From: a virus
IMG/VR virus record: IMGVR_UViG_3300035307_000002
Location: 1-24,880 of that record
DNA: 24,880 nt
Strand: one strand, 5' to 3'
Below are positions 13,334-22,235 of this stretch, piece by piece; within the stretch, counting starts at the first letter, position 1; the number at the start of each line of letters is the position of its first letter. Made by a program: the position numbers and the translations under genes. The notes under the pieces were generated by a model that saw only the letters and a program-made list of their open reading frames with translations, was not told the DNA's origin and made no database searches.

Positions 13334-14286
13334 CTACCTCCGGGACCTACACATTCAGCGTATCGCGGGACGACATTATTCGTCAAGCGATGCTGAATAT
13401 CCAGAAGCTGGACCCAGACGAATCTCCAGGGGCAACGGAGACTACTGACTGCTCTCGTGTTTTGAACATGATGTGCAAGCAGTGGATGGCGAAGATCGAT
13501 TTTGCCCCCGGCTTGAAAGTATGGACACGGAAGCGGGGGCACCTTTTCTTATCCAGCACCACGGGCACACTGCCAATCGGCCCCTCAGCAGTGGGGTGGT
13601 CAAACTCCATTGAATACCCGGTGACCACGGTAGCGTCGGCAGCGGCTGCTACTGCCATTACGGTGTCTGCTATCGCGTCAGCCACCACGGGGTGGAACGT
13701 CGGCATTCAGTTGTCCAGCGGGGCGCTACAGTGGACCACTGTTGTTTCAGTGGTCGGGTTGGTGGTCAACCTGACGGCCCCTCTCGCGAGTTCGGTTAAT
13801 TCTGGCGCACAGATCTTTATGTACCAGACCGCCGCGCAGAATCCCCAGAACATTGAGACTGCCATCCTTCGTGACCAGGACATGTCGGACACGCCCCTGC
13901 GCCTCATGACGGTGCAGGACTACGACTACCTGCCCGAGAAGGCTGACCCCACGAACGCGGGTGACCCCACCGCCATCTACTTTGAACGCGGCATCTCTAG
14001 CTCGGTTGTCTACACCGATGTGGGCAGCGCTCAGGACGTCGCCAAGCACATTGTGCTCACGTATCTGGAGCCCATTCAGGATTTCGTCAACCCTCTGGAC
14101 ACTCCCTACTACCCGCAGGAGTGGTATCTGGCGCTGTGCTGGGGGTTGAGCGAGCAGATCTCCCCAATGTTCCGCTCCAAGTGGGGCGATAAGATGGAGG
14201 CGCTAAAGAACAACGCCATTGCTATCGCCCGAAACAGCAGCCCCGAGAGGTCTAGCTTGTACTTCCAGCCGGGAGCAGAAGATTGA
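13330..14286 (+). CDS. tail adaptor / P22 gp4-like head-completion protein
   Basis: The product has 318 residues and starts at ATG 13330, overlapping the previous stop by 4 nt. The N-terminus, SRDDIIRQAMLNIQKLDPDE...CSRVLNMMCKQWMAK, is the helical pattern typical of P22 gp4-type tail accessory factors that bind beneath the portal. A beta-rich Ser/Ala/Thr/Val insertion (about 95-165) follows, then YFERG...YPQEWYLALCWGLSEQISPMF and a helical end (KWGDKMEALKNNAIAIARNSS) that completes the family look. It would extend the portal and create the binding site for the next protein. The direct neighbour is a gp10-like gene, as in P22-type tails. The family assignment is by pattern and gene order. Confidence 0.78.
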   Translation: MTTSGTYTFSVSRDDIIRQAMLNIQKLDPDESPGATETTDCSRVLNMMCKQWMAKIDFAPGLKVWTRKRGHLFLSSTTGTLPIGPSAVGWSNSIEYPVTTVASAAAATAITVSAIASATTGWNVGIQLSSGALQWTTVVSVVGLVVNLTAPLASSVNSGAQIFMYQTAAQNPQNIETAILRDQDMSDTPLRLMTVQDYDYLPEKADPTNAGDPTAIYFERGISSSVVYTDVGSAQDVAKHIVLTYLEPIQDFVNPLDTPYYPQEWYLALCWGLSEQISPMFRSKWGDKMEALKNNAIAIARNSSPERSSLYFQPGAED

Positions 14287-15740
14287 AGACCATCCCCCTG
14301 TTCGGCACAGGGATCCGCAGCATCTCTGACATAGTGACCCGTCAGCGGAGGGTGAACTGTTTCTATCACCTTCGTGAAGACCAGGACAGAGCAGCAATAG
14401 TCATTCACGGTACCCCTGGGTTGTCGGTATTCGCAACTATTCCCGAATCTCCCATCTACGGAATGAGAGTCGTGGGGAACCTTCTTTATGTGGTGGCGGG
14501 GACTAGCCTGTACGCAGTCAGCACTATCGGGTCAGTCACTCATCTGGGTGGTCCCAGTGCCAAGATGCCAACAGTGTCTCGGTATGTGGGGATGAGTGAC
14601 AACGGGTTCCACTTGATGATAGTGGATGGGATAGCTGGGTATCTCTTCACGTTTGCCACTGGTGTTCTTTCTAAGATCGTTGATGCAAACTTCCCCAATG
14701 GGTGCATTTCTGTTGACTTTTTAGATGGTCGGTTCTACGTTGACAATCCAGTTGCTAGTGCGCTGACTCCGACACAGCGGCAATTCAATGCCAGTTCACT
14801 CGTAAGTGGAATTGGCGCCGAAACGTGGCCGGGTCTGGCATTCGGAACTAAGGAAAACTCATCTGATAGCTTGGTGCGAGTAAGCGTTCTAAACGGTGCG
14901 CTTGTCTTGTGGGGCACTACGTCAATCGAGTTTTGGCAGGACGTCGGCACTGTGCCACTGCCAGTTCAGCGCATTAACGGGGCCACCCAGTCGTGGGGGC
15001 TTGCCGCGTTCTACAGTTTGCAGTATCTGGGCAATACTGCGGTATTCCTAGGCACCAATCGCGGGAACGGCGTCCAGGTAATCAAGCTAAAGGGATACAA
15101 TCCCGAGCGAATCAGCACTGCGGACATTGAGGACGTTCTTTCCAACATCGGGTACTGGGCAGACATTACGTCGTTGACGTACATGGTGGACGGACACCTA
15201 ATGTATCAGTTCACCAGCCCCACGGCGAATCGTAGCTTCCTGTACGACGATAATACCGGGGTCTGGTCCGAGACTCAGACTGGCGCAGGAGACACTCCAG
15301 CCCGTCACATGGGGAACCTGTCTGTGGCGTTCTTCCAGAAGAACTACGTTACTGACCTGACGAGCGGTAATATCTACTTGGTAGATGATGAAGTGTTTAC
15401 AGATAACGGAATCACCATTCCCAGGCAGGTGGCCACTAAGCACATCCGGAATCAGGGTAACGAGGTGAGCATGTCTGAGCTGATGCTAGACTTTGAGACG
15501 GGGGTGGGCAATGCTGCAAGCCCCAATCCTAAAGTTGCTCTTAGACTCTCTAAGGACAGTGGTGCCACCTTTGGACCGGAGAAGTGGTTCACCCTCGGAG
15601 CCATCGGCAAGCCAAATACGCGAGTTATCGCTCGTCGTCTAGGGTCTGCAAGAGACTTCGTCGTGCAGATTACTGTAACGGATCCTGTTAAGTTCGTTAT
15701 CGCATCTGGCAGTGCCGAGATCGAGCTCTCTGAGGACTAG
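14283..15740 (+). CDS. P22 gp10-like packaged-DNA stabilisation protein
   Basis: The product has 485 residues. The start is TTG 14283, overlapping the previous stop (TTGA), with a strong GGGAGCAG Shine-Dalgarno just upstream; no ATG lies close enough to replace it. The N-terminus GIRSISDIVTRQRRVNCFYHLRED, followed by HGTPGLSVFATIPESPIYGMRVVGNLLYVVAGTSLYAV, is the beta-propeller-like pattern of phage stabilisation proteins of the P22 gp10 type. Repeated short beta blocks continue to the end. These proteins close the portal after packaging and join the tail needle or fibers to the adaptor. The position directly after the gp4-like gene is diagnostic. Confidence 0.82.
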   Translation: MKTIPLFGTGIRSISDIVTRQRRVNCFYHLREDQDRAAIVIHGTPGLSVFATIPESPIYGMRVVGNLLYVVAGTSLYAVSTIGSVTHLGGPSAKMPTVSRYVGMSDNGFHLMIVDGIAGYLFTFATGVLSKIVDANFPNGCISVDFLDGRFYVDNPVASALTPTQRQFNASSLVSGIGAETWPGLAFGTKENSSDSLVRVSVLNGALVLWGTTSIEFWQDVGTVPLPVQRINGATQSWGLAAFYSLQYLGNTAVFLGTNRGNGVQVIKLKGYNPERISTADIEDVLSNIGYWADITSLTYMVDGHLMYQFTSPTANRSFLYDDNTGVWSETQTGAGDTPARHMGNLSVAFFQKNYVTDLTSGNIYLVDDEVFTDNGITIPRQVATKHIRNQGNEVSMSELMLDFETGVGNAASPNPKVALRLSKDSGATFGPEKWFTLGAIGKPNTRVIARRLGSARDFVVQITVTDPVKFVIASGSAEIELSED

Positions 15741-15745
15741 GACTC

Positions 15746-16147
15746 GTGTCTTTTAGCCCGCCCCCAGTAAACGCCGACATCGGCAAGGACACCCCGCTCG
15801 GTGCTGGGTGGCTGCGGTGGATTAACGAACTGTGGGCTACGGTCATTGTGGCGCAGGGGGTGGTGGAGTATTACGCCCCAGGGGCTACGGGGTTCACGCA
15901 CACCATAGCGGACAATACGACCCTCCTCGTAATGCAGCCGGGGGGTGCCTACGCCACGGGTACGCTGACGCTCCCTGCGTCCCCTGCGGACGGCAACAGG
16001 GTGGCCATCAGCACTACTCAGGCAGTGACTGCGATTACCATTAGCGCATCCCACACGATTAACAATGCCCCCACGACGTTAGCGGCTGGACAGGGGTTTG
16101 CCCTAGTGTATCTCGCCGCTAATACAGCATGGTATCGTGTGTATTGA
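15746..16147 (+). CDS. small virion protein with fiber-type beta domain
   Basis: The product has 133 residues and starts at GTG 15746. A short N-terminal helix region (GWLRWINELWATVIVAQGVVEYY) precedes a beta-rich domain: TLLVMQPGGAYATGTLTLPASPADGNRVAISTTQAVTAITIS, ending FALVYLAANTAWYRVY. I recall this domain pattern from small proteins that follow tail-stabilisation genes in podovirus-like phages and from fiber proteins. It probably attaches to the tail hub. The biochemical role is unknown. Confidence 0.7.
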   Translation: MSFSPPPVNADIGKDTPLGAGWLRWINELWATVIVAQGVVEYYAPGATGFTHTIADNTTLLVMQPGGAYATGTLTLPASPADGNRVAISTTQAVTAITISASHTINNAPTTLAAGQGFALVYLAANTAWYRVY

Positions 16148-16167
16148 CGTGCTACACTGCCAAGGGT

Positions 16168-16590
16168 ATGGAACTCACCTCTTCTGAACTGAGAAATAAG
16201 GTCTGCGTTCTACAGTCGCAGATGATTCAGTTTCCCCAATTGGAGTTGGAGACGTTCCATTTCTGGGCCGACGGCATGTACGCCAGGATGATTCCTAGAC
16301 CCGCTGGAACGTTGATTGTGGGTAAGGTTCACAAGAAGGAACACTTCTACATTGTGATGAGCGGGAGAGTTCAGGTCACTACTGAACGGGGCTTAGAGGA
16401 CATCACGGCGCCAGCGGTAGTCGTATCGCAGCCGGGGACTAAGCGGGCCGTTCTGGCCCTTGAAGACAGTGTGTGCATGACCGTACACCGAGCAGAAGGC
16501 AAGACGATGGAGGAGATTGAGGAGGAACTGGTAGAACCAGATCCCTTGTCTCTGTTCGGCCCAGGCAATGCATTAAAGGAACTGACATGA
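16168..16590 (+). CDS. cupin-fold protein
   Basis: From ATG 16168 the product has 140 residues. An upstream in-frame ATG at 16129 lies inside the previous gene and lacks a Shine-Dalgarno, so the shorter form is preferred with moderate confidence. The single cupin core is visible: GTLIVGKVHKKEHFYIVMSG (about 48-66) with His55 and His59, then APAVVVSQPGTKRAVLALED and a final CMTVH with His107. These give a plausible metal site. Similar cupins occur in structural operons of many phages; whether they bind a ligand or are part of the virion is not settled to my knowledge. The 3' end overlaps the ejection-protein start by 4 nt. Confidence 0.75.
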   Translation: MELTSSELRNKVCVLQSQMIQFPQLELETFHFWADGMYARMIPRPAGTLIVGKVHKKEHFYIVMSGRVQVTTERGLEDITAPAVVVSQPGTKRAVLALEDSVCMTVHRAEGKTMEEIEEELVEPDPLSLFGPGNALKELT

Positions 16591-17486
16591 GCTTCATTGG
16601 TGCAGCGATAGGCGCGGTTGCCTCGATTGGTGGTGGTCTGTTGGCTCGGAGAGGAGCTAGCAAGGCGGCGCATGAGCAGCAGGACGCCTCAAAGGCGGCG
16701 GCAGCGGCCAATGCCGCTGAACGTAAGCCGTGGACCGATGCTGCCAAGGCTGTTCTGCCACAGTTGCAGGCGGGGGTTACGGCGGGTGGGCAATTCAACA
16801 AGCCGTTTACGATGGCAGACGCCGCCAATGCCCCAGCCATGCAGTTCGCACTCCAGCAGGGTCAAGAAGCCATTGGCAACACGGCTGCTGCCAAGGGCGG
16901 TCTGCTGAGTGGCAACGCCGTCGCGGATGCCACCAAGTTTGCAGAGGGCACCGCTGCGCAGTTCGAAAACCAAGCGTTCAATCAGAACATGGCCCAGAAT
17001 CAGTTGGCGCTGGGCGGTATGGAGTCCCTTAGCCAATCAGCCATCTCCACGGGGGTTAACCCGACGGCTGATGCCAATGCCAATGCCATTCTGGCATCCG
17101 GCGGCGCTCAGGCGGCGGGTACAGTCGCAGGAACAAACGCGATGACTCAAGGATTGTCCGGCGCGGCGAACGCTCTGGACAGAGGGGGCGCGTTTGACGC
17201 CCTGGGCAAGATCTTTGGTGGCGGTGACACGACAGCGTCGCCTGATGTCGGCAGCTATTCCTCAATCCCAGGCGCGGGGGTGGACTACTCTGACAAGCGA
17301 CTGAAGGAAGACATGGAACTGGTGGGGCACACCCACGACGGACTCCCAATCTACGTCTACCGCATGAAGAGCGGTGGACCCAAGAAGATGGGTGTCATGG
17401 CGCAGGATGTTGAGAAGGTGAACCCAGGTGCTGTTACCCAGGATCGCCAAGGGTACAAGATGGTTGACTACTCACGGGTGAGTTAA
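16587..17486 (+). CDS. DNA-ejection protein with C-terminal S74-type chaperone module
   Basis: The product has 299 residues and starts at ATG 16587, overlapping the cupin stop, with AAAGGA upstream. The N-terminus SFIGAAIGAVASIGGGLLA is glycine/alanine-rich and hydrophobic, as in ejection proteins that enter membranes. An Ala/Gln/Asn-rich helical body follows. From residue 235 comes SDKRLKEDMELVG, with HTHDGLPIYVYRM and GVMAQDVEKVNPGAV: the Peptidase_S74 / endosialidase intramolecular chaperone signature. Ser235 and Lys240 are spaced as in the known Ser-Lys dyad that releases the chaperone after trimerisation. Cleavage there would remove about 65 residues. The module is shorter than in tailspikes, so it may lack the long C-terminal helices. 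Confidence 0.8.
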   Translation: MSFIGAAIGAVASIGGGLLARRGASKAAHEQQDASKAAAAANAAERKPWTDAAKAVLPQLQAGVTAGGQFNKPFTMADAANAPAMQFALQQGQEAIGNTAAAKGGLLSGNAVADATKFAEGTAAQFENQAFNQNMAQNQLALGGMESLSQSAISTGVNPTADANANAILASGGAQAAGTVAGTNAMTQGLSGAANALDRGGAFDALGKIFGGGDTTASPDVGSYSSIPGAGVDYSDKRLKEDMELVGHTHDGLPIYVYRMKSGGPKKMGVMAQDVEKVNPGAVTQDRQGYKMVDYSRVS

Positions 17487-17487
17487 C

Positions 17488-19254
17488 ATGCCAGTTGACT
17501 TCAATCTCCTCAATTCCGATCAATTGCCGATGAAGGTTAAGCCCTTCGAGCCGATTGACGCCGTTGGCAACATGGAGGCCCGCTACACCCTGGCGGGCAA
17601 GGCCACTGACGTCAACGAGAAGATACGCGCACAGAAGGAAGCTGAGGCAGACCGGGCTGTTTTGTCTGAGGCCATGAAGACCCCGGACTTCAGCCTTGCC
17701 ACGCCCGACGGTGCGGCTAAGAGCGTGGAGTCTCTAAAGGGCAGGGTCAGCCCAGGCATGTTCATGAATCTGGAAAACCACGTCAACTCGTTGCGGACGG
17801 CTGACGTTAAGATGAAGGAAGCCACATCCCGCATGACTACCGAGGCAGTGGCTGCTAAAGCGGCCCAGACGGCACAGGGCGTCGAAGGGCTTCTACAATT
17901 AGAGGCCCGGTATGCTGACACAGCTAAGTCCAAGGGGCAGGTTCAGGCTGATGCAGATTTTGAGCAGGCCAAGCAACAACTCGCCCAACAACAGCAGGGA
18001 AATCCCGAGTTCGTAGCTAACTTGGCGAACATCAATCCACGTAACCTGCATGACTCCATCGCGGCCAGTAAGCACGGCGCTGACCACTATGCGAGGACTG
18101 CGCAGACTCGTCTGGAGGAAGAGAAGGCCAAGGCCCTCGCAGACCCGCAGAAGTGGAAGGCATATGTGGGGACAGATGGGGCGAACTACGAGGCGAACAT
18201 AGCCACGAATATGTGGCGGCAAGTCAATCCCGACGGCACTAGGACCGAGGTTCCTGGTGGTGCTCCACCGGGGGTGGTGGCCGTGGGCAGCGCGCAGCAG
18301 CAGAAAGCCGCTGCGCTGAAGGAAGCAGATCAGTACAAGCTCAATCCTGAGCAATCTGCATGGTACGCGGGCTGGGCGCAGTCGTACGGCAAGCCCCTGC
18401 CCGGTATCCCAGCCGGAGCGGGGAATACCGCAGCGCGGATGCACTACATTCAGTCGTACACGCAGCTTGCCATAGATAAGGGGTACAGCCCCGAAGAGGC
18501 GGCAACTAAGAACCTAGAGCGAGACGCGTCTCGGCTGGCACTTGCCAACCTGAAGAAACAGAATACCAATCTTGTGATGTCAGAAACCGAGCTCAGTACT
18601 CTGTTTAAGAACATGCAAGCGGAGGTTGACAAAATTGGCGGGGTACAGTCACCCGCCCTGCGGTCTGCCTGGAACACCGCAATGACACAGTTCGTTGGCA
18701 GCGACAAATTCAGTGAACTGAACATTGACTCCGCAGCGGCGACTGAAATCATTGGCCGAGTAGCATCCAACAACACGGGCGCGGCAGGCACGGCGGTCAA
18801 CTTCCTAAAGCTGGCGCAGGGGATGATCAACGGCAACATGAATGCTGATCAGGTCAAGGCTGCGAACTCCGCATTTGAAAAGTTGGTCAAGGCTAGACAC
18901 GAAGGTGTGACCGCAGCAGAGAAGCAGCTTTTAGAGGCTGGCCGGATGGACGCCAAGCCGGGATCCAAGGCCGCAGAAGGCGCTAGCGACGACAGCAAGG
19001 TGTCCCCAGCTACTCAGGCTGATCGGGACAAGGACCGAGTGAAAATCGTGCGTGACGAGTATGACAAGGCAGTGGCGGCAGTAAAGTCTGCCCCCACCCC
19101 CGAGGCTCGTGAGCGTGCCCTGGGGGATGCACGGGCATCCCGCGCAGAGCTCAAGAGACTGAAGGTAGATGTTCCGGAGCCTGGGGTGTCCATTGCAGGT
19201 CCTAAGGAAGTGACCAGCAAGAGCGGAAAGAAGTTCACTGTAACGGTGGAATAG
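17488..19254 (+). CDS. putative DNA-ejection (internal virion) protein
   Basis: The product has 588 residues and starts at ATG 17488, 1 nt after the upstream stop. It is highly polar, rich in Ala, Gln, Lys and Glu, and predicted almost entirely helical with coiled-coil stretches (for example FEQAKQQLAQQQQGNPEF and RLEEEKAKALADPQKW). There is no signal or membrane segment. The short C-terminal tail ITS-type end, SKSGKKFTVTVE, is beta-like. Size, composition and position between the first and third ejection-type genes match the three-protein ejection sets of P22-like phages (gp7, gp20, gp16 analogues). No enzyme motif is visible. Confidence 0.7.
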   Translation: MPVDFNLLNSDQLPMKVKPFEPIDAVGNMEARYTLAGKATDVNEKIRAQKEAEADRAVLSEAMKTPDFSLATPDGAAKSVESLKGRVSPGMFMNLENHVNSLRTADVKMKEATSRMTTEAVAAKAAQTAQGVEGLLQLEARYADTAKSKGQVQADADFEQAKQQLAQQQQGNPEFVANLANINPRNLHDSIAASKHGADHYARTAQTRLEEEKAKALADPQKWKAYVGTDGANYEANIATNMWRQVNPDGTRTEVPGGAPPGVVAVGSAQQQKAAALKEADQYKLNPEQSAWYAGWAQSYGKPLPGIPAGAGNTAARMHYIQSYTQLAIDKGYSPEEAATKNLERDASRLALANLKKQNTNLVMSETELSTLFKNMQAEVDKIGGVQSPALRSAWNTAMTQFVGSDKFSELNIDSAAATEIIGRVASNNTGAAGTAVNFLKLAQGMINGNMNADQVKAANSAFEKLVKARHEGVTAAEKQLLEAGRMDAKPGSKAAEGASDDSKVSPATQADRDKDRVKIVRDEYDKAVAAVKSAPTPEARERALGDARASRAELKRLKVDVPEPGVSIAGPKEVTSKSGKKFTVTVE

Positions 19255-19255
19255 C

Positions 19256-20932
19256 ATGCCCACGTACTCTGTCAAAGTCGGTGAAAAGACTCACAAGATT
19301 GAATCTGAGCAGTCGCTTTCCGACGCCGACATTTCCGAGTATGTAGACAGTCTCCCTGCCGGTGGTGAGCCCGCCCCCAAGCTAGGCCCCAGACGCGCCA
19401 CTCCCGGCTCCACCGAGGCTCCTGCCAAGCTACCGCAGACCGCCGGAGAGTACGCCACAGCCATAAAGCGCGGTCTACTGGGCGTTGGCGACACCGCACT
19501 TACGATGGCGGGCGGCATGGCGCGGGACGTCGCGGGGTCCTACGCTGGGCTGTACAAGGGCATCACCCAGGGGCGAGACGCTGCTGGGATGGCCCGAGCC
19601 AAGGAAGCCTGGACTAGCGGCGGCGGCGCGTCCACCCCTGAGGGTGAAAAGGGCGTGCAGGCCGTCGCATTCCCGATGCAGGAGGCGCAGAAAGTGTCCG
19701 GCGCAGCGGGGGAAGCTGCCGGGGGCCTGATTGGGGAGCCACAGAAGGGCCGCGTGCTGGGCGAGTTGTTGCCCGAAGCCGCCGCCTATGCCGGAGGACT
19801 GAAGCAACTATCCATGGCCAAGGGCGCGATGAAGGCTGGTGCTCCACTATCCCAGGCTCGTGAAGAGATTTCCGCTGCCCAGCGCAACGGCTTCCGCGCT
19901 GACCCAGCCGAGGCCAACCCCACTCTTAAGAATCAGATGCTTGAGGGGATGGCTGATCGTAGGCGAGTTCAGGATAAGATTGCTACTCATAATCAAGAGG
20001 TTGCAGCCGACCACATCCGCACGGACCTGGGTCTGCCGAAGGATGCCCGCATTGACCTTCCCACCCTTGAGGGTATCAGGCTCAAGGCTGGCAAGCCCTA
20101 TGAGGACATCAAGAACCTCAAGATGGACATCTCGGTCAACGATCCCACTTACCAAGCTGCGATAGCAAATCTTGACAAGGGGTTCGAGTCCATGAAGGAG
20201 TTCACCCCCGAGCTCTACAACCAGCCGAAGCTGGAGCGGGCACGGGGTGCGCTGGCACAGTCAGCCAGCCCAGGGCACCCCGAGGCATTCACCCCCAAGG
20301 CCATCCTGGAGATTTCCCAACGGCTGCGTGAAAAGGCATCGTTCGTGCTGAAGCAAGAGCGACCTGACCACGATGTGTTTCTGGAGGCCAAGGCGCTGAA
20401 GGAAGGCGCTACCGCGATGGAGGACTTGCTGGAGCGCCACCTGACGGCTGCTGGGTCTCCGCGCATGGTCAAAGAGTTCCGTGACGCACGGGAACTGATT
20501 GCGAAGACGTACGACGTTGAGGCCGCTACCAATCTTACGTCAGGTGCCATCGACCCGCAGGTTCTGCGCCGTATGTCCGAGAAGGGGCAGAAGCTCAGTG
20601 GCGGTCTGGAGAAGATTGCCCACGCTGCCTCCGCCATGCCCAACGTGATGAAGAGCGTTGAGCACTTAGACACCAGCTACGGCCCCCACATTGGGGACTG
20701 GGGCGCCGCAGCCCTTGCAGGCGGCGCGGCAGCTATGGGGCACCCTGCCCTACTGGCGGGCGCACTGGCCCGCCCAGCGGCCCGCGCAGCGGCATCGAGC
20801 GGGGCGTATCAAGCCTTAGCGGGGCAGGTAAAGCCTAACAAGCCCCGACAACAGTACAAGATGAAGGAAGTGGCCCGTGGCCTAGGTGCTGTGCAGCAGG
20901 CGACTCAACAAGATGAAACTCCTAATAATTGA
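19256..20932 (+). CDS. putative DNA-ejection (internal virion) protein
   Basis: The product has 558 residues and starts at ATG 19256, 1 nt after the upstream stop. A short N-terminal unit, YSVKVGEKTHKIESEQSLSDADISEYV, is typical of large phage virion proteins. A Gly/Ala-rich segment (about 75-170) with TAIKRGLLGVGDTALTMAGGMARDVAGSYAG follows, then a charged helical middle. A very Ala-rich near-C-terminal segment (WGAAALAGGAAAMGHPALLAGALA, about 478-501) could insert into a membrane. It is the third of three consecutive ejection-type proteins. Its last 20 nt overlap the start of the ATP-grasp gene. Confidence 0.7.
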   Translation: MPTYSVKVGEKTHKIESEQSLSDADISEYVDSLPAGGEPAPKLGPRRATPGSTEAPAKLPQTAGEYATAIKRGLLGVGDTALTMAGGMARDVAGSYAGLYKGITQGRDAAGMARAKEAWTSGGGASTPEGEKGVQAVAFPMQEAQKVSGAAGEAAGGLIGEPQKGRVLGELLPEAAAYAGGLKQLSMAKGAMKAGAPLSQAREEISAAQRNGFRADPAEANPTLKNQMLEGMADRRRVQDKIATHNQEVAADHIRTDLGLPKDARIDLPTLEGIRLKAGKPYEDIKNLKMDISVNDPTYQAAIANLDKGFESMKEFTPELYNQPKLERARGALAQSASPGHPEAFTPKAILEISQRLREKASFVLKQERPDHDVFLEAKALKEGATAMEDLLERHLTAAGSPRMVKEFRDARELIAKTYDVEAATNLTSGAIDPQVLRRMSEKGQKLSGGLEKIAHAASAMPNVMKSVEHLDTSYGPHIGDWGAAALAGGAAAMGHPALLAGALARPAARAAASSGAYQALAGQVKPNKPRQQYKMKEVARGLGAVQQATQQDETPNN

Positions 20933-22226
20933 TCAGGATGGGGTTGGCCTGTCGTTCGCTCTCAGGGCGAACGAGGCTGGGCATGCTGTGCGGTGGTTCG
21001 TCAAGCCTAAGCCGACGAACAGTAAGGACATCGGCAAGGGCTTCAAGGGCATTGAAAAGGTTGACAATTGGGTGACCCACGCTGGGTGGGCAGACCTAAT
21101 TTTCAGCACGTCGAACGACGACTACATCGATCGGCTGTCCTTCTTCGCCAAGAAGGGATACCCCGTGTTCGCCCCCTCTCCAGAGAGCGCGAAGTTGGAG
21201 ATCTCCCGCAAAGATGGGATGAAGTTGCTGGATTCTGTCGGCATTGAGTGCGTGCCGTACAAGACGTTCCCCAACATGAAGGCCGCTGAGGCGCACGTTA
21301 TCAAGACTGACGAGCGGTTCGTGTTCAAGACTCTGGGTGACAATGAGGACAAGGCACTGACCTACGTGTCTAAGTCCCCTGCCGACCTTGTGGCCTGGAT
21401 GCGCCGCACCCCACCCCCTAAGGGAGAGGTGATGCTACAGACGTTCGTCAAGGGCATTGAGATGGGCGTGTCCCGCTGGATGGGCAGTAAGGGCTGGGTG
21501 GGGCAGTGGAACGAGTCGTTTGAGCACAAAAAGCTGATGCCTGGGAACTACGGACCCAACACTGGCGAGATGGGCACCATTGCCTACTTCACCAAGAAGT
21601 CCAAGCTAGGCGACGAAACCCTGGCCAAGTGCGCCGACAAGTTGATGGCGCTGGGCCACCGTGGGGACACCGCTCTGGGCTTCATGATTGATGATAAGGG
21701 CAAGCCCTGGCCCACCGAGTGGACGTGCCGCCCAGGCTGGCCAATCTTCAACATGATGCTCGGTGCCACCAAGGGCGATCCAGTAGAATGGATGCGCGAT
21801 GCCTTGGGCGGCAAAGACACTACCTCCTTTTCGGAGGACATCGGGTGCTGCCTCGTGCTCGCCACGGGGGACTTTCCGCATGGCAACTTGACGAAGCAAG
21901 AGGTCGCGGGTATCCCCATCTACGGCGTGACGCGGGGCACGCGGCAGCACATCCACCCCCAGGGGGTTCAGCTAATGAAGCTCCCCGACTCAGGCAAGGA
22001 AGGCAAGGGCGTAGTGGAGCGCGAAATGTGGGCCACCAGCGGAGACTACGTGGCAGTGATCAATGGCTTCGGCAATAGTGTGAGCCAAGCGACTAAGCGG
22101 GCATACAGCACGATAGAGAAGTTGCATCTGGCCAACCCCATTGTCCGAGATGACATTGGCGAAACGCTCAAGAAGCAACTGCCAGAACTCCACGCTATGG
22201 GGTATGCTGCGGCATGCGCCTATTAA
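20913..22226 (+). CDS. PurD-like ATP-grasp ligase
   Basis: From ATG 20913 the product has 437 residues, close to cellular PurD (about 420-430). An upstream in-frame ATG at 20886 would add nine residues of poor character. The N-terminal alpha/beta domain begins MKLLIIDQDGVGLSFALRA. ATP-grasp features follow: KDGMKLLDSVGIECVPY, FVFKTLGDNEDKAL, VMLQTFVKGIEMGV, and GPNTGEMGT (214-222), which parallels the GPNTGGMG signature of glycinamide ribonucleotide synthetase. The metal site PTEWTCRPGWP has Glu269 and Arg273, but Thr271 replaces the usual Asn of E-x-N. It may therefore form an amide or peptide-like bond on another substrate. It sits among virion genes, not nucleotide genes. Confidence 0.78.
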   Translation: MKLLIIDQDGVGLSFALRANEAGHAVRWFVKPKPTNSKDIGKGFKGIEKVDNWVTHAGWADLIFSTSNDDYIDRLSFFAKKGYPVFAPSPESAKLEISRKDGMKLLDSVGIECVPYKTFPNMKAAEAHVIKTDERFVFKTLGDNEDKALTYVSKSPADLVAWMRRTPPPKGEVMLQTFVKGIEMGVSRWMGSKGWVGQWNESFEHKKLMPGNYGPNTGEMGTIAYFTKKSKLGDETLAKCADKLMALGHRGDTALGFMIDDKGKPWPTEWTCRPGWPIFNMMLGATKGDPVEWMRDALGGKDTTSFSEDIGCCLVLATGDFPHGNLTKQEVAGIPIYGVTRGTRQHIHPQGVQLMKLPDSGKEGKGVVEREMWATSGDYVAVINGFGNSVSQATKRAYSTIEKLHLANPIVRDDIGETLKKQLPELHAMGYAAACAY

Positions 22227-22235
22227 GGAACTAAG

